Shown: positions 32,341 through 44,945 of the stretch, one piece after another | Position numbering within the stretch: position 1 is the stretch's first letter | How the letters are laid out: each line of letters opens with the position of its first letter | Source: Capitulum mitella | Taxonomy: Eukaryota > Arthropoda > Thecostraca > Pollicipedomorpha > Pollicipedidae | Assembly (NCBI GenBank): GCA_030062745.1 | Contig: CP099840.1 | Coordinates: forward strand, 30,073,006-30,137,005 | DNA: 64,000 nt | Reading direction: 5' to 3' | Notes under the pieces: generated by a model | Databases searched by the model: none | Seen by the model: the letters and a program-made list of their open reading frames with translations, nothing else | Told to the model about the DNA's origin: nothing | Translations under genes and position numbers: made by a program

Positions 32341-34131
32341 CCGCTCCGACGCCGTGGTGTCGAAATGATTGGGTTTAAAGGCGGATGGACGGGCCAGCAC
32401 TGCCCGACTGTCCTGAACGGTCCGATCAAATAAGCCAGTTGGCGAGAGCATTGAATCCGTCCCTCAAGTCGCTCTTGGTGCTGTTTGTTGGGCCTGACGG
32501 AAACGTAACCCCATCCTGATAGGTAATTGAAATCTTACTAAACTAAGCAGCCGACTGGGGTATAGCGAGTGCAGTACATCAGTCACGCCAAGTTCCCTCC
32601 ATCAGATCCTATTCGCACGGCAATGCAGCAGGCATCAATAGCCACATAACTACTGATTCTGGTTTAAAGAGCACTTCTTCCAGATGCTTCTGGGTCTGAG
32701 ACGATCCGCTACCCCCACAATCCAGTAGCCATATGGCAGTCTCATAGCTAAGGATATGTTGATCAGACTAGTGGGCTGTTCCCATGGATGTAGTTTTCTT
32801 GAGTTCGTGAAGAGCCTGGTGAATGCGATACGGCTGTTTGGATGCTGCAGTGCTTCTGTGGTCTGATCACCGTAACTGTCGGCCACGGAAGGAGGGTGGA
32901 CTTTCCGTTCAAACAAGGCGGCGGTGTGAGCGAACGTCTCGGCCATTGGCCCTCTTCAGCGATCACGATGGCTGGATGGTGTTCGGTCAGAGGCTCGCTG
33001 GTCGGAGCTAGGTGTTCCGTCGGCGTGCACTTTACATTACTTTTGTGGGTGTCTCGGCATCCATAGAACTGGTTGAGCGCCCACAAAGATTAACGACTTT
33101 AATACGTTGGTAATGCGGAGTCAGTACCCACAATGATCTGAGAGCTCCCAAGAGAATGCGTAACCGGGCACCTACACGCCATTTTACAAAGTGTTATATC
33201 GGGCCGGTCTGGTCGTCGCAGTAACTTCAATGCAACTTCGTCGTTCTATGATGGTATTATGCTATTTTTACTTAATCTCTTATCATGTACTGAGTTTTTT
33301 CTGTTACTTAAGTGCACTTACATGTTATAAAAATCCGCATTTCACGGAACCGGTTCGGTACGTTTCTAAGTTGTATAATTTTACGCAATAATGCGGGCAG
33401 AATGGTGTCAGTCTCTTGCTCTGGCAAAAACAAAAATCAAATACAGACACTTAGCCTACCAAAGTTTTTTATCACTGCGTCTTGAGGGCCTCGAGCTTCG
33501 GCCATCTGCTGGTCACTGATGCGCAACGCAGAATGGTGATCATAGCTTATAATGCATTCTCAGAATCTTCGCAAATAAACACGTATGCATTGTGTCAGCT
33601 GTGACGAAGTGGGCCGTATGGCTGGCCAGTTAAATGATGGAAAACTGGATTAATGTTGGTACGAAAAAAAACACTCTGAAGTGTAATTCGCTACAAAGGC
33701 TCGCTTATCGGGCGTTGCACTGAAGTGCGCTGTCACACCTGACCGGTAAAGCGGCCTCAAATGTCAACATAAGCTCCATGTTGTTTATAGCGTTCCTATA
33801 CGAACAGAGCCATTAGTTCAGATGTATAAACATATCGCATTATTGCGCGCAAAACAGGAGGAAACTGCTGACTGCAAGCGATGACATCCAGCCATGTGCC
33901 ATTGCCATACTGAGCCAATCGCGAAATCCGGCTTACAGGCGGCTCCTGTCATTAAAATACATTATGGCATATATAAAATACATTATGGCATATCTACGCA
34001 AAAAACGAAAATGTGAGGAGGGCTCGGCCTGATAACTGCAGTGGCCAGGCCAGCTCGACCAGCGGGCATCACACCAGGCTAAATGGTCGGATCCTTTCAG
34101 TGATCCTGGTACAAATGCGCGTGTGTATCCG

Positions 34132-34137
34132 TTTATT
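34132..34137 (-). terminator. Candidate poly(A) signal for the zinc-finger gene
   Basis: TTTATT on plus reads AATAAA on minus, about 465 nt beyond the stop of the C2H2 gene. Confidence 0.35.
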
Positions 34138-34601
34138 ATTGCTCTTCGAATAGCATGAGTCAAGTGCCAGGTCACTTCTTCTGTATTTTAATGCTAAGCG
34201 TTTTGCCAATCATTGTGCATTCAGAAATAAAAATGAAGACAACAAAACCATCGACGCAGTAACATGTGTCTCGAAACGTTGCATTACAAGGCGTGCAGGT
34301 GCTGCTCCGGTTCACCAGACTGGTTCTACTGGCCACGTTCAACTTGTACGACCATCACACTTCGTCACCCGTTTGATTGTATTATTAAGGTAATCCTTAA
34401 GTAGTATTCAAATACATATCCCCAGGTGTCGATATATCTGGGGTGCCAAACAAATGGTGCAGTAAAATCGTTTTCACACTCCAAACGGCCCAAACATCCA
34501 GGCTTTATAGACATAACTCACTGCGACGCACAACTGCAAACAATGATTGCTGTCGGTCGCGGCTACAAACGAATTACTCGCTAATCAGTTGCTGACACGC
34601 C

Positions 34602-35060
34602 CTACTTCCGACCACACCGACCCTTGCGTTGACCGGTCTCGTGGTGCCGCATGTGCACCATAACAAAGTACAGACTCTGGAACGTTCTCTCGCACACGAG
34701 ACAGGTGCGTTCGCCGGCCAGGTCGGCCGTGTTCCTGCCCGGCTCCATCAGAGTGGGCAGAGCGGCCGGCAGGTGTCCAGCAGCCTCCAGCGGGGCTGCG
34801 GCGGACCCTTCTGCTGCCCCGTGAGGCTCGGTGGCCGACGACAGGGGCACAGCGGACCCCACCGCCACTTCGTGTGGTACAGGTGCAGACAGACGGGCAC
34901 TGGCGGTGGGCCCCAATGTCTCCTCCCGTGTTCCGTTGGGTATGCTTGCCGGTGGCCGGATGAATGTGTCGATTCCTGTTACCAAAACGCCATCTGGTGC
35001 TTGAGGAATTCGTTTACGTGTTGTTCCTTCAGGAGAACGTCTCGAATGGCTGAGCGACAT
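34602..35060 (-). CDS. Small C2H2 zinc-finger protein, 152 residues
   Basis: Open frame from ATG (35058-35060) to TAG (34602-34604). An in-frame TGA lies 15 nt upstream of the ATG, and a good minus-strand acceptor (CTCCTTTTTCAG) lies 34 nt upstream of the ATG, so this looks like the last exon with the start codon inside it. A basic N-terminus (SLSHSRRSPEGTTRKRIP) and an Ala/Pro/Ser-rich middle lead to one C-terminal zinc finger: Cys120, Cys123, His136 and His140 in CLVCERTFQSLYFVMVHMRH (C-x2-C-x12-H-x3-H), followed by a basic tail (GQRKGRCGRK). Probably nuclear. I cannot assign an orthologue. A single finger at the extreme end is unusual, so a truncated or lineage-specific gene is possible. 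Confidence 0.6.
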   Translation of the reverse strand: MSLSHSRRSPEGTTRKRIPQAPDGVLVTGIDTFIRPPASIPNGTREETLGPTASARLSAPVPHEVAVGSAVPLSSATEPHGAAEGSAAAPLEAAGHLPAALPTLMEPGRNTADLAGERTCLVCERTFQSLYFVMVHMRHHETGQRKGRCGRK

Positions 35061-35094
35061 TTTTGTCAAAGTTCAGGAGTCTCGAACTGCTTCC

Positions 35095-36788
35095 CTGAAA
35101 AAGGAGATAGTTGGGTTTGCTCACACACAAAAATAGAGACAAATCTAAAAAAAAATGAATTTTTCCTTACATGCTGCAATAACGACAGGCTTCAGTGGAA
35201 TAAAGCAGCATCATGACGAAATTGGTATTTGTAAATTTAATGCACTATAACAAACAAATACGCATTTCTTATATTCTTGTACCACCGAGAGATATGCATT
35301 TTGCACTCCGTCTTTAAATCTACTCTATTTTGTGAGAAACCAGAGCGCTGTATCAAGACGCCGCAGATGAAGGACACATAATACCAGCACGTTGTAAGGC
35401 AGGTAGGGTGATGGTTATTTCAGTTCTTGGTGATTTACATTCCACTTAAACATGAGGCTAATGGTGCTTCATGGGAAGGACATGTATCAGAATGCCTTGG
35501 GCCGCATTATACGGACGTTGGGCTGGTGACATGGTATTCTGCGTGCCCTTTTTTGGTCCCTTAGGCCCGGCCCTGCTGCCATAATGCTGTTTTTCTGTCG
35601 CAAAATAAACAAAAAGGACGAATAAAACAACATATGCTATTATATCTGCCCTTGATCTGAAAATGGAAATGAATAGGTAGGTGCTTCGTAAAAAAATCAT
35701 GACCTGATTCTCATAGCATCGCATAGAGGCACGTCGAGTGCTCTGCCTGAAAAAAGTGACGAAAAACGACTGAGCACTCCTTCCAAAAATACGTCCTGAA
35801 CCCGCCTTTGATGAAAGTTAGAAAATCATTCGCTCCTGTTGTATACGACAAAAAATGTAGGGAAAGCCATCAAGTTTCATGACCCTACTTCAGACAGTTC
35901 AGAAATGACGGGCGAAAAACCACCAGGGGGCCTATTAAGTCCGCCTCCCCCCCCTCCACCCTAAACAGGGTAAAATTCATCCTTTCGCCTTTGCGGTCAG
36001 TAATATTGGAACCCGAGTACGGAACTAACAAGTAATGTTTATTTTCCTCCATTCGTTCAACTGTCATTTATTGTCAAATAATAGCGCAATGATTTGACGC
36101 TTGGGCCAATAACTTTAAAAGACGGCAGGAAAACACACTTGCCATGGTACAACAGCGTGTAAGGGACATCGTCAAGTTACTTCCGTCGTCTTTTTGTGAC
36201 ATAGGCCACCCTCCTATCAAGGACTCCATGGTGGGCATATTACGAACGCAGACATATTATGAACGCTGCAGCCGGAACACGCATCCCGATTTTCACATCA
36301 TGAGCCGTGGCGGGAGGTATGATGAGGATATACGAAGCTTCCTCAAGGAATAGGCAAATATCTCACACCGAGTCTCCTTCCTCATTCATTACGACAGCTG
36401 GTAAAGTTGGCAAAATTTAGCACACCAGACGACATGTGTTGTCTTTCACATGATCCGCACTGCTGCGAAAACGAACTAGGAAATACAGTTATTTTCAACA
36501 ATCGAATATTGCATCTTTTTTCGACTGAATAGTTTAGCTTCGGCGCCACAGAAACAAGAAAGAGTTGGGGTAGCCGGGATATATGGGAGTACTGCTTTCT
36601 GTAATCCCATCATTAAAGGCTTTGAAAAATCCAAAATTACCTCCAAAATAATGATCAGATATGCAAAACTAATTATTTGGCAGTTGCCCTTCCCCGCCCA
36701 CACCTTTCCCCACTCTCGTGCACAAAAAGGCCATCTTTACAAAAGGTCACATAAAAACGCTCACTGATTTCAGAATTCCGTACTTACC
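35095..36788 (-). other. Putative intron of the zinc-finger gene
   Basis: Bounded on the minus strand by a GTAAGT donor (at 36788) and the CTTTTTCAG acceptor (ending at 35095). AT-rich with no other feature seen. Confidence 0.45.
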
Positions 36789-37050
36789 GCTCTCGTGGTC
36801 AATGAGGACCGTCTCCTCTCTGCGATGAAGACGTCCGAAACCACTGGCAGCCGGAGAGCCGAGCGGACAGCACCAGAGGACGACACCAAGTCCGGGCACG
36901 AGCCGCTCGGCGGTCCGGCGCCCGAGCGGCGGCAGTCCGCGGAGAGACTCCGGAGAGCGCGCAGCCGCCGCGGCCGCCGCCCGGATTTGGGCCGAATCCC
37001 ACGACCCGGCGACCCCGATTGGAATTCAGCTGTGATGGAGTAACATCGCC
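36789..37050 (-). other. Candidate non-coding first exon of the zinc-finger gene
   Basis: GC-rich block ending on the minus strand in CACGAGAGCG|GTAAGTACGG, a strong donor. It has no long frame starting with ATG in the right register, so it would be 5' UTR. The right boundary is approximate, and linkage to the exon at 34602-35094 is inferred from strand and phase-free UTR splicing. Confidence 0.4.
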
Positions 37051-37349
37051 AGAGGAGGCTGACGGAGAGAGGTCAGCGGAGGAGGCGGTGTTGGGCTGCT
37101 TGATGCTCGAGACTGCGCCTCTGTTACGCGTTTAATTAACTGAACAGCGTCAGGGATCCTTTACGTCGGCGATGTTTGTCCTAAAATATCTCAGCTTACT
37201 GCGTCATGAAACGAAGGCAAAAGAGGTTGTTTGACCGCAGCTCCGCTTAAGCGACGACACCACATTCCATAATGTAGCGACGTCGCGGCGTTCGGGCTCC
37301 GGATCCAAATCAAACTCAGCTCTGATAACCCCCCAGCCAGAAAGTTCCC

Positions 37350-37760
37350 TCACCACCAGACTCTGCCTCTACACGGCCTCTCGGGCGGCCCTGCGCCGGG
37401 CCGATGACGTCGGCGTCGCGCGCCGCGCCCGCCTGCAGCCGGCGGCCGCCGCGGGATCCCGCCGCCTCCATAATCCCAGCTCTGATTAATCGCGGCGGCG
37501 ATGGTTTATTGAATTCAATTGGCCGGCCGGGCTGGCGGCGGCCGGCGTGAGGCATGGTTCTGTCAGCCGGCCGGGCGGGCAGCTTTATGTCGGGGGGATC
37601 GGCTCCGTCTCCGGTTACCGGGCCGCCCCTGCATCGGCAAACACCGCCCGACGATCGGCGCCGCCGCCGCCGCCGCCGCCGCCGCGGGCGAGGTGTCGTC
37701 TCCCGGGGACGGCGCCTGCCGGCCTGGCTCAGACGGTTGACGCCAGCCGCGGCTGCGGCG
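37350..37760. promoter_or_regulatory. GC island with Otx/bicoid-type sites (candidate enhancer)
   Basis: TAATCC (37471-37476) and GATTAATC (37484-37491), then TTTATTG and CAATTGG, lie within a GC-rich block that includes a long GCC run (about 37660-37690). No exon structure seen. The regulatory role is inferred. Confidence 0.25.
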
Positions 37761-38126
37761 GCGGGCTGTCGCAGCGCACACGACCGCAGACGAGCGGATC
37801 ACGCAATGCGCACCGTCTAAAAACTGCAGCGAGACTCTTCTTGAGCCTGGACAATTGGAATTCCGCAGCATAAAGACGTTTGTGCAAAACGACAAGGTGC
37901 ACGTGGGACAGAATCGTGAGCATTTGGGCAACAATGTAGCAAATCGTCAAAACGGTTCGCTAAAACACAACAAGGGACTCAATAACATTACACTGAAATC
38001 ATGCCATTCTTGCATCCGCGATTGAGAGTGAAGATTTAACGTTGAGATCCAAGCCATCCGAAGTGTTCGAAAACATTTGGCATGGCAACACGGGTTAAAT
38101 GTCATCCAATTTGATCGTAGCGGCAT

Positions 38127-38807
38127 TTGAGCATAAGCTGTATTGTGTATCACAGCCGTGGCGGGCACTTCAAAAGAAACGACGAAGCCAATGCAGACAT
38201 TAGTATGCCAAGAGCGATACCCGCGAAGCTCCTCAGACCCGAAAATGTTACGGAGCATGGAAGTGACTTAAGTCTGCATGGCAAATGTGTGATAAATTTC
38301 GTCCCTATCGGGCGCCTCCATACATGGATTCGGACTAAGCTGACTACCACAAAGCATAAACAGCCATTTACCCATACAGGAGAGAGTCCCCACATAAATT
38401 ATGCAGATATTACCCTGACGATGTTCTGTCAAAGAGAACCATTAGGGAATGCTACCTCGCCGCGTTATCAGCCACTGGGAGCCGGGTTAATGGTGTCGTC
38501 CGGGCCATTCCTTACCGATCTGTACATCTGCCCGTGCCTTAATTTGCAAGCGAAGATGCTCAGTGGCCTAAATTTTACATGGAGAAACATTTGGGAACTA
38601 AGAAATGACTTAGCCATTACAGCACTTTTGGCAACCGGCTTGGTGGAAATAAAGCGCCAATACACTGGCTTCATGAATACACAAGGTATGTCAGTTGTGA
38701 TCAATATGATCCAAGGGGGGTTCAGGCACTATTCCTATGTTTATAAGCATGTTTCACCCAGTGGAATTCGACTGGAAGGCCTTAAGAATAAGGCAAATGA
38801 TACTTGA
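38127..38807 (+). other. Unassigned 226-codon open frame
   Basis: Long for DNA of this balanced composition. It starts at TTG in the track frame; the first ATG is 80 nt downstream. Contains HTGESPHINYAD and DLYICPCLNLQAKML, but I recognise no domain. Could be a lineage-specific gene, a mobile-element remnant or chance. Confidence 0.25.
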
Positions 38808-39109
38808 GGTAAGTCACTGTCGGGCCATCAGGGGATGCCTCTATGCATTTGAGGGGCGAAGTACCCAGTCCCTGTTACCTTGTTTCCAGCATTTACCCGC
38901 TCTTCATTTCATATCGAGTTTTGCCCTCACACACTCCTGTCGTTGATACGTGCATATTCCTCATCCAATGGCGAGGTTTGTTGCACCCCTTCCCTCCACT
39001 AGAGACGTTCCCCGTGCCGACCATGTTGGGACAGGTTTTACACTGAGACCGCCGGTCTGCCGGCTCCAGACTGTTCTCGCTTTCTGTTGGCCGGTCCCTT
39101 TAACGAGCC

Positions 39110-39390
39110 GACGTCGCCTCCCCTCGGTCCTGATCCACGACAGCCATGACCTTCTCCCGTTCTTGATCCACAGGACAGCCGTCACTGGGCCAGTCCTGAT
39201 CCACGACAGCCGTCGCCTTCCCGCCCCTTTCCCGTCCTGATCCACACAACAGCCGTCACCTTCCCTGGTCCTGATTCACGGCAGCTGTCACCTTTCAAGG
39301 TCCTGATCCACGAGAGCCGTCACCTTCCCCCGGTTCTGATCCACGACAGCCGTCACCGGGCCGGTCCTGATCCACGACGGCCGTCACCAC
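39110..39390 (+). repeat. Minisatellite of about 32-40 bp units
   Basis: Seven to eight copies of TCCTGATCCACGACAGCC followed by GTCACCTTCCC-type sequence. Spacing varies between copies. Confidence 0.85.
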
Positions 39391-42300
39391 GTGACTGCGC
39401 CCAGCCGCTCGGAGAGACGGCGTACTGACAACCATCAATTGTCCTTCGGTCACGTGACCCACGCGATCCTCGAGAACCGTCAGGGACCCTGCCACGTCTG
39501 GCAGTCAGGCTCACCCGCGGTCCTCAATTTCTCAACGTCTGAGGTTCTTGTCTTTGCTTATGTTACTGTATTTTTTCAGTTTAGACAAAACCAATTCTTC
39601 TTTGCACCGAAAAATCGATAGACATTTAAAAAAGGCATGACATGCGCAAAATGCATTAACGTATGGTGAGGATCTCATTCTGTTCATCTATCTTCATATC
39701 AGCTGGTATGATGCATTTGGCATAAGCATCCATCATTTCTTAAATCGCTCATTACTTCAGGAAAAACATGCTTTCTCACAGGTATTTGGCATTCGGCATA
39801 CGCCATCTATTCCAGTATAGGTGGCCATCATTTCAGGATACGGAATTGCTATAAAACCTTACCATTCTAAGTGTATCCAGCAAATAACATTACATATCGT
39901 CATTTGGTCATATTTAAAACCAAATAAAATTTTGTTCGTATCTACCCTAGAAATGCATTAAGCATATAACATCAAATGGCCTAGGAAACAAAGTGTTCAA
40001 AACTTCAAACGAACTGTGAAAGGAAAGCCAAATACGATTGTTCAAAATACATTGATATCGGAGGTTTCCATTTTCAGTATACAAGAAGTAGTACAAAATA
40101 CTAAGACTTGATACGCGCAAGAATACATAAATTTATTACATTCCCTCGCTAACCATACGGATGGCATGATGAAACATTGTTAAATGACCTTAAGAATACA
40201 TCTTACACGATTCGTTCTAGCACTGAAGACACACTTTAATCAGACCACAAACATATATAATGCGATGAATTGAATCGTGAACACCGGTGGTGGTTGATTG
40301 AGCAGTTACTGCTCATTTACATTTTGTAACGATCTATAAATCATTACAATATGCATTAGGCTGCATAGTTAAATGAATATGGATTTTCATTACCAACATG
40401 TTGAACGTGCTGACCTACCTAAATTCTAAGGCAGCAAAACAGATTGACATCAAAATTTATAATAACAATAACAATAACAATAGCAAATAATAGCAAGAAA
40501 GAATAATATCAAAAATACCTCAGAAATGGAGAGAGGATCAACAATGTTACGTAAATGATATGGTGACCATCTGTTTTTACAGAACAGAAAAGACCTCAGT
40601 TTTATGTAAGTAAAACGCAGACTTACCAGTAGCCATCTTTGTTTCACTATTGCTATTTAGTAGATTACGTACAACGGAAAACGGAAGAGGTGCGAATCAA
40701 CTCAGTTCTCTTTTTTCTTCGTGATCGAAAGTAGTTGTCCTTACTCATTTAGATCTAAAATGACTAAAAGTGCAACAGGGATAATTGTAACTAGGGGAAA
40801 CAAGTTGGTCAAAGTGTGTTCTCGCAAATAATTATGAGAAAATAGATTGAGATGGCGTCATGCAGATAACCAATTAGCCTTGACCTGCCGTGAAAGACGT
40901 CACCGATAGCCTGGTTCTCATCGAGCGCTGCCAAGGTCACGAGGCCTCCGGATCGCGCCAGATGAGGCCGTCTCCAGGAATTCTGCGAATCACGTCGGAC
41001 AGAAAGTTGTCTCCAGGAACACCGCGCTATTTATAGGCCGCAGTACTCACATAACTCAAATACCTGCGCGACCACGGTGCCGACGAGGACAGCACGGCTC
41101 GCTGGGCTGCTCGCGAGTGGCGGTTCGGTCCCCAGGTGTGATCTCGCGCTGCGCCGGCCCGTGCCGCCCCCTGGCACGCCCGTCTGGACGAGCTTGGCGG
41201 CGAACGTACAGGGCGGGCGGGGCGGAGGCCGCCGCCGTCGGCCCCGGCGCATCTGGACGAGACGTGGGAGTGACGAGACCTCAGATCAGCGGCGGGCGGC
41301 GATGCCCACACCGCTGCACTGCTGATTACACGGCGGCTGGCCATCGGCGGCGCCATCGGACCGGAACTCCCGCCCGCTGACGTTCCGCGCCTCCGTGCTG
41401 CGGCTGGCTGCCCTCTGCCAGCTCAGGCTCCAGCAACGAAGCGACCGGCCGCTCTTTTACACGAACTTTATGCACCAAGGGAAGCGGCTCGAATAACGTG
41501 TTTCTTTGGCAGCATTCTCTCATTATTCTTCAACTCATTAACAATCTTCAGTAGATCTTGTGGGTCTCGTGCATCCGCGGAACGTTCAAGAGAAGACGCA
41601 AATCGTAATTATGTTGTGTTTCTGGCAAGGGCCTGATAACAAGACAAGAGGATCATCCTTTAGACGAGCCTGGTACGGTAACCTCAGCCACGGCATTTTC
41701 AGTTTTCCATTGCAAGGCCGTGCTTATCACAGTTATGCGAGAGGAGCCGTGAAAATCATTTAGATCTCGGGCCTTTCCGACAGCATAAAGCGTGGGAAGA
41801 AGATTGGTCCACGCCTGGCGGACCCATCACAGACGATCGCGGGCGATTCTCCGGGACTGTCCGATAGCACTGTGTGAGAGGTGTGAGTTCGAACTGACGG
41901 ACCGTGCGACGTAAATTCTGCAATCTGATTCCGCGCATCTGACGCCGCCCGAGCCCAGTTCGGCTTGTTTGCCCGACTGGTCGCCGGGCGGCCGAATGGG
42001 CGCGTAACGAGCCCGTCAGAGGGCCGAGCCGAGCTCGTCAGAGGTCTGAGCCGGAAACGCGGCCACACCGGGCCGCTCCGGCGGCGATTCGGGCGCCTCC
42101 GACCGATGGCGGCCGCGAATATTCCGGCCCGCCCGATATCGAACTGTAACAATCGCGGATCTCGCGATGTCCGCATGTCCGGTTGCGTAGTCTAAGGAGA
42201 AGGTTTGCGCCTCTCTTGTCCACTGTCCCTTCTTTCGCCGCTGCCGCTTGACGTCTGTCTTTGTTTCTAGCTGGTTGGTCTACTCCATAACCGGCACCGT

Positions 42301-43226
42301 AATCCCGCTCTCCGCCTGTCTGTTGCCAGAACGCCCAAACTGCCATTAGTCTGACCATCTGCAAGTACCGCACAAAGACAACTTTGGATGCTTATTGCGA
42401 CGGAATAGGTCTGAAGAGACTTTCTAATTGGACATCGGATCGTTAAGCATATTTATCGCTCTATGACTTGCCGCAGACTGCTTGTAAGACATGGCTGTCA
42501 GCTGAAGTACAATTATTTCTGCATTCAATTAGAAGGCACCCCGCTGAAGACATTGACTCTGACAAAGCAGTCATAGGAAATTAGTGCCCCAATAAAAAGA
42601 ACATTTTGCATTGGATCAATAGAGAAGGATAACCCACATCGTGTGTTAAAACAGACACCTGCGTCATCAGTGCCAACAAGCCTGGCCTCAAAAAAACCTG
42701 ACCATTCCAAGACGTGTATTGGAATAGGTTTTCTGTCCTAGTTCTCCAGCGCAGGAGATGGCGAGTAAATCCAGAATGGAACAAGGAACAATCATCAGTG
42801 CATCCTTGCGTGTACTGAAACAGCAGAAGCTCTGTCCACGATCGTTCTTTTTGGGATAACCGAAACGTTCTTCGTCCAAGGGGCACAAGAGTGTTGATGT
42901 AAATGTTTAGGGTGGTTTTGTCGTTTTTCACTCACAAGACAGAGTGGTCATACAGAATGTGCTCATCAGTTAATCATACAAAGTCGTTCCAACTCTCGAA
43001 AATTGGGATGTGGCTGTCAATACCAGCGCTAATGCTAAGGTGTTTCACAAGACATTTCGATACAAAAAAGGCCACATGTGCTCAATGGGGTTGCGCCTCT
43101 TATAACAATGTCACTCACTGTCTTACACATGCACACATACATACTCCATGCGCACAGAAGCAATTGCTGATACACCGACATCTACGATTAATATGCACAA
43201 TCGCATATAACACAGCCACCAATATG

Positions 43227-43490
43227 TCACACTCTGTCCAGACTAAATGGTGTGAAGCTGGTGACGTTTCCTTGATCCCTGCCGAATTTACCTAAATTTC
43301 TTTTAAGCGCTGTTGGAGAAGCCTTTTCCATTACATTCTCTGATGGTCTGTTCCATAAAGTTACGATTCTTTGACTAAAGAAACCTCATTTTCCATTGTG
43401 TCATATGCCCCCTGGTTCTCCCCGGTCCTTATATCTGAAATATGTCTCTGGAATATAAACATTAATGTCCTTCATCAGTTTGAGGACTTC
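43227..43490 (-). pseudogene. Degraded non-LTR retrotransposon ORF2 C-terminal fragment
   Basis: One minus-strand frame reads EVLKLMKDINVYIPETYFRY, then two stops, then GFFSQRIVTLWNRPSENVME and ALKRNLGKF. The order (EVLK-M-I, DxxTYF, then FFSQRVVxxWN-LP and ALKxxL) is the familiar post-reverse-transcriptase tail of Jockey/CR1/Rex-type LINEs. The two in-frame stops and the absence of the upstream reverse transcriptase show it is dead and 5'-truncated. Confidence 0.7.
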
Positions 43491-43599
43491 ATGTTATGTT
43501 GTTATGCATGTTAGTTAATGCAGAACTAGCTCCAGTTCCTCTCTCGATTACACACTTAAAATCCCATACACCCTGAACACTTTGCGGATCGAATTTTCA

Positions 43600-43960
43600 G
43601 GATCCGGCCCGGTCCGGTCCGCGAAGTCTACGATCCAATCCATCCGCAATCCGCCTTTTACAAGAATCCTGAATCCGGTCCGGTCCAATGCGTAACAACA
43701 AAAACATATGCTTGTAAAAATCTGCGCCAGTCCGCATTCAAGTTTTGGCTTCTGTTGTCATAACTTGACGAATGTGGCACATCTAAGCATGTTAAATTCT
43801 TTCCTTTTAAGAAATTCCATATAGGTCTTGTGATTGGCTGCAAAAATCATGTTCAGATAGTATTTTTTAAAACTTAATCGGTTTTCAGTCCGCTCAATCC
43901 TCGTCGCCAGTCAAATTAAAAAAATCTGATCCGGTCCTAATCCATGCAGAGTCCGCAGTG
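43600..43960. repeat. Region with repeated GATCCGGTCCGG-type motifs
   Basis: GATCCGGCCCGGTCCGG near 43610, AATCCGGTCCGGTCC near 43675 and GATCCGGTCCTAATCC near 43928. These resemble subterminal repeats of DNA transposons, but ends were not found. Confidence 0.3.
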
Positions 43961-44420
43961 GGCAGCTGTTTTCTCAATCAGCATCAGGTTTCACAATCAC
44001 CAGCAGGTCGCACAATCAGCAGGAATTTGCCCAGTCATGAACTCATTCCACAGTCAACAGCAGGCCCCACATTTGATAGCAAGTTCGACATTCAGCTGAG
44101 CTAGCGGCAGATCCTAAAGTCAGTCATATTTCCAAAGTCAGTGGCCGGTGCCAAAGTCAGGAACAGCTAAAACAGTCAGCAGTCAGTCGCATGCACCATC
44201 GGCAGTAATTTCCGGAACCAGCAATAGGTCCTGCGGTCGGCAGTAGGGCCGAAATTCAACAACAGGTCCCAGACTTGGGGCTGGCCTCGCAGCCGCCAAA
44301 ACCAAAAGCTCCACAATCAGCGACAGGTTCTTCAGTGCGCCTCACGCCACTGAGTCAACAGCAGGGCTCTCGGCCAGCAGCAGGTCCCACACGCAGCAGC
44401 GGGCCCCGCAGCCGGACCCC
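43960..44420 (+). repeat. Degenerate CAGTCAGCAGCAGGTC-type tandem repeat
   Basis: CAATCAGCAGG, CAGTCAACAGCAGG, AGTCAGTGGC and similar recur roughly every 25-35 bp with heavy drift, running into a GC island. Confidence 0.5.
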
Positions 44421-44945
44421 GTGGCCCGGGGTGGCCGTCCCAGGGCCGACCATTGACGGCCGGTGGGTTTTTGCGGCGCCGCGGTGCGCTCGGCCGTGTG
44501 ATTGGACAAACGCGCCAGTCAGCCGGCCATCAATTAGCGTGTATTGTTGCTCGGCTCGCGGCGGCGGCGGCACTCGGCCGCGCAAAAACGCCGCCCGGAG
44601 ATGGTGCTCTCTGCGGGCCGGCGGCCGGCGCCCGCCCGGCCTCGCGCCGCCTCTTCCGGCCGTCGCGGCCCCGGCCGCCGCGCCGTCGAGCAATCATCGT
44701 TATATATCGGCGCCGCGTCCCGGGCCGTACATCACCTCCCTGCCGAGCCGCCGCAGAGCCGCCCTTCACTGTTCGGCCGCGGCGAGCTGCTCCACCGCGG
44801 CAATTTCCTCACCGGGCTGATATTCGCGGCCAAACGCGGCATCCCCCACCGGAGGAAACGCCTCTCTCTCTTCTCTCTTTATGGGAACGGAATGTCAGGC
44901 ACGCGGCGGCTCAATGCTATGTGGCTCCTCTATAAAAAGTTACAG
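44400..44945 (+). promoter_or_regulatory. GC island with ATTGG box and downstream TATA-like site
   Basis: GTGATTGGAC (inverted CCAAT) at about 44500, a GC block to 44780, and TATAAAAAG at 44931-44939. The motifs are promoter-like, but no linked exon is seen. Confidence 0.25.

Larger units (their letters stand above)
29705..34131. other. Intergenic region
   Basis: No supported gene. Contains a MITE (30812-30986), an AT microsatellite (31185-31234) and a GC island (about 31900-32340). Confidence 0.6.
37051..43226. other. Gene-poor region with GC islands
   Basis: Contains a homeodomain-site island (37350-37760), an unassigned open frame (38127-38807), a minisatellite (39110-39390), an AT-rich spacer (39540-40900) and GC blocks at 41070-41430 and 41940-42180. 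No gene supported. Confidence 0.6.
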
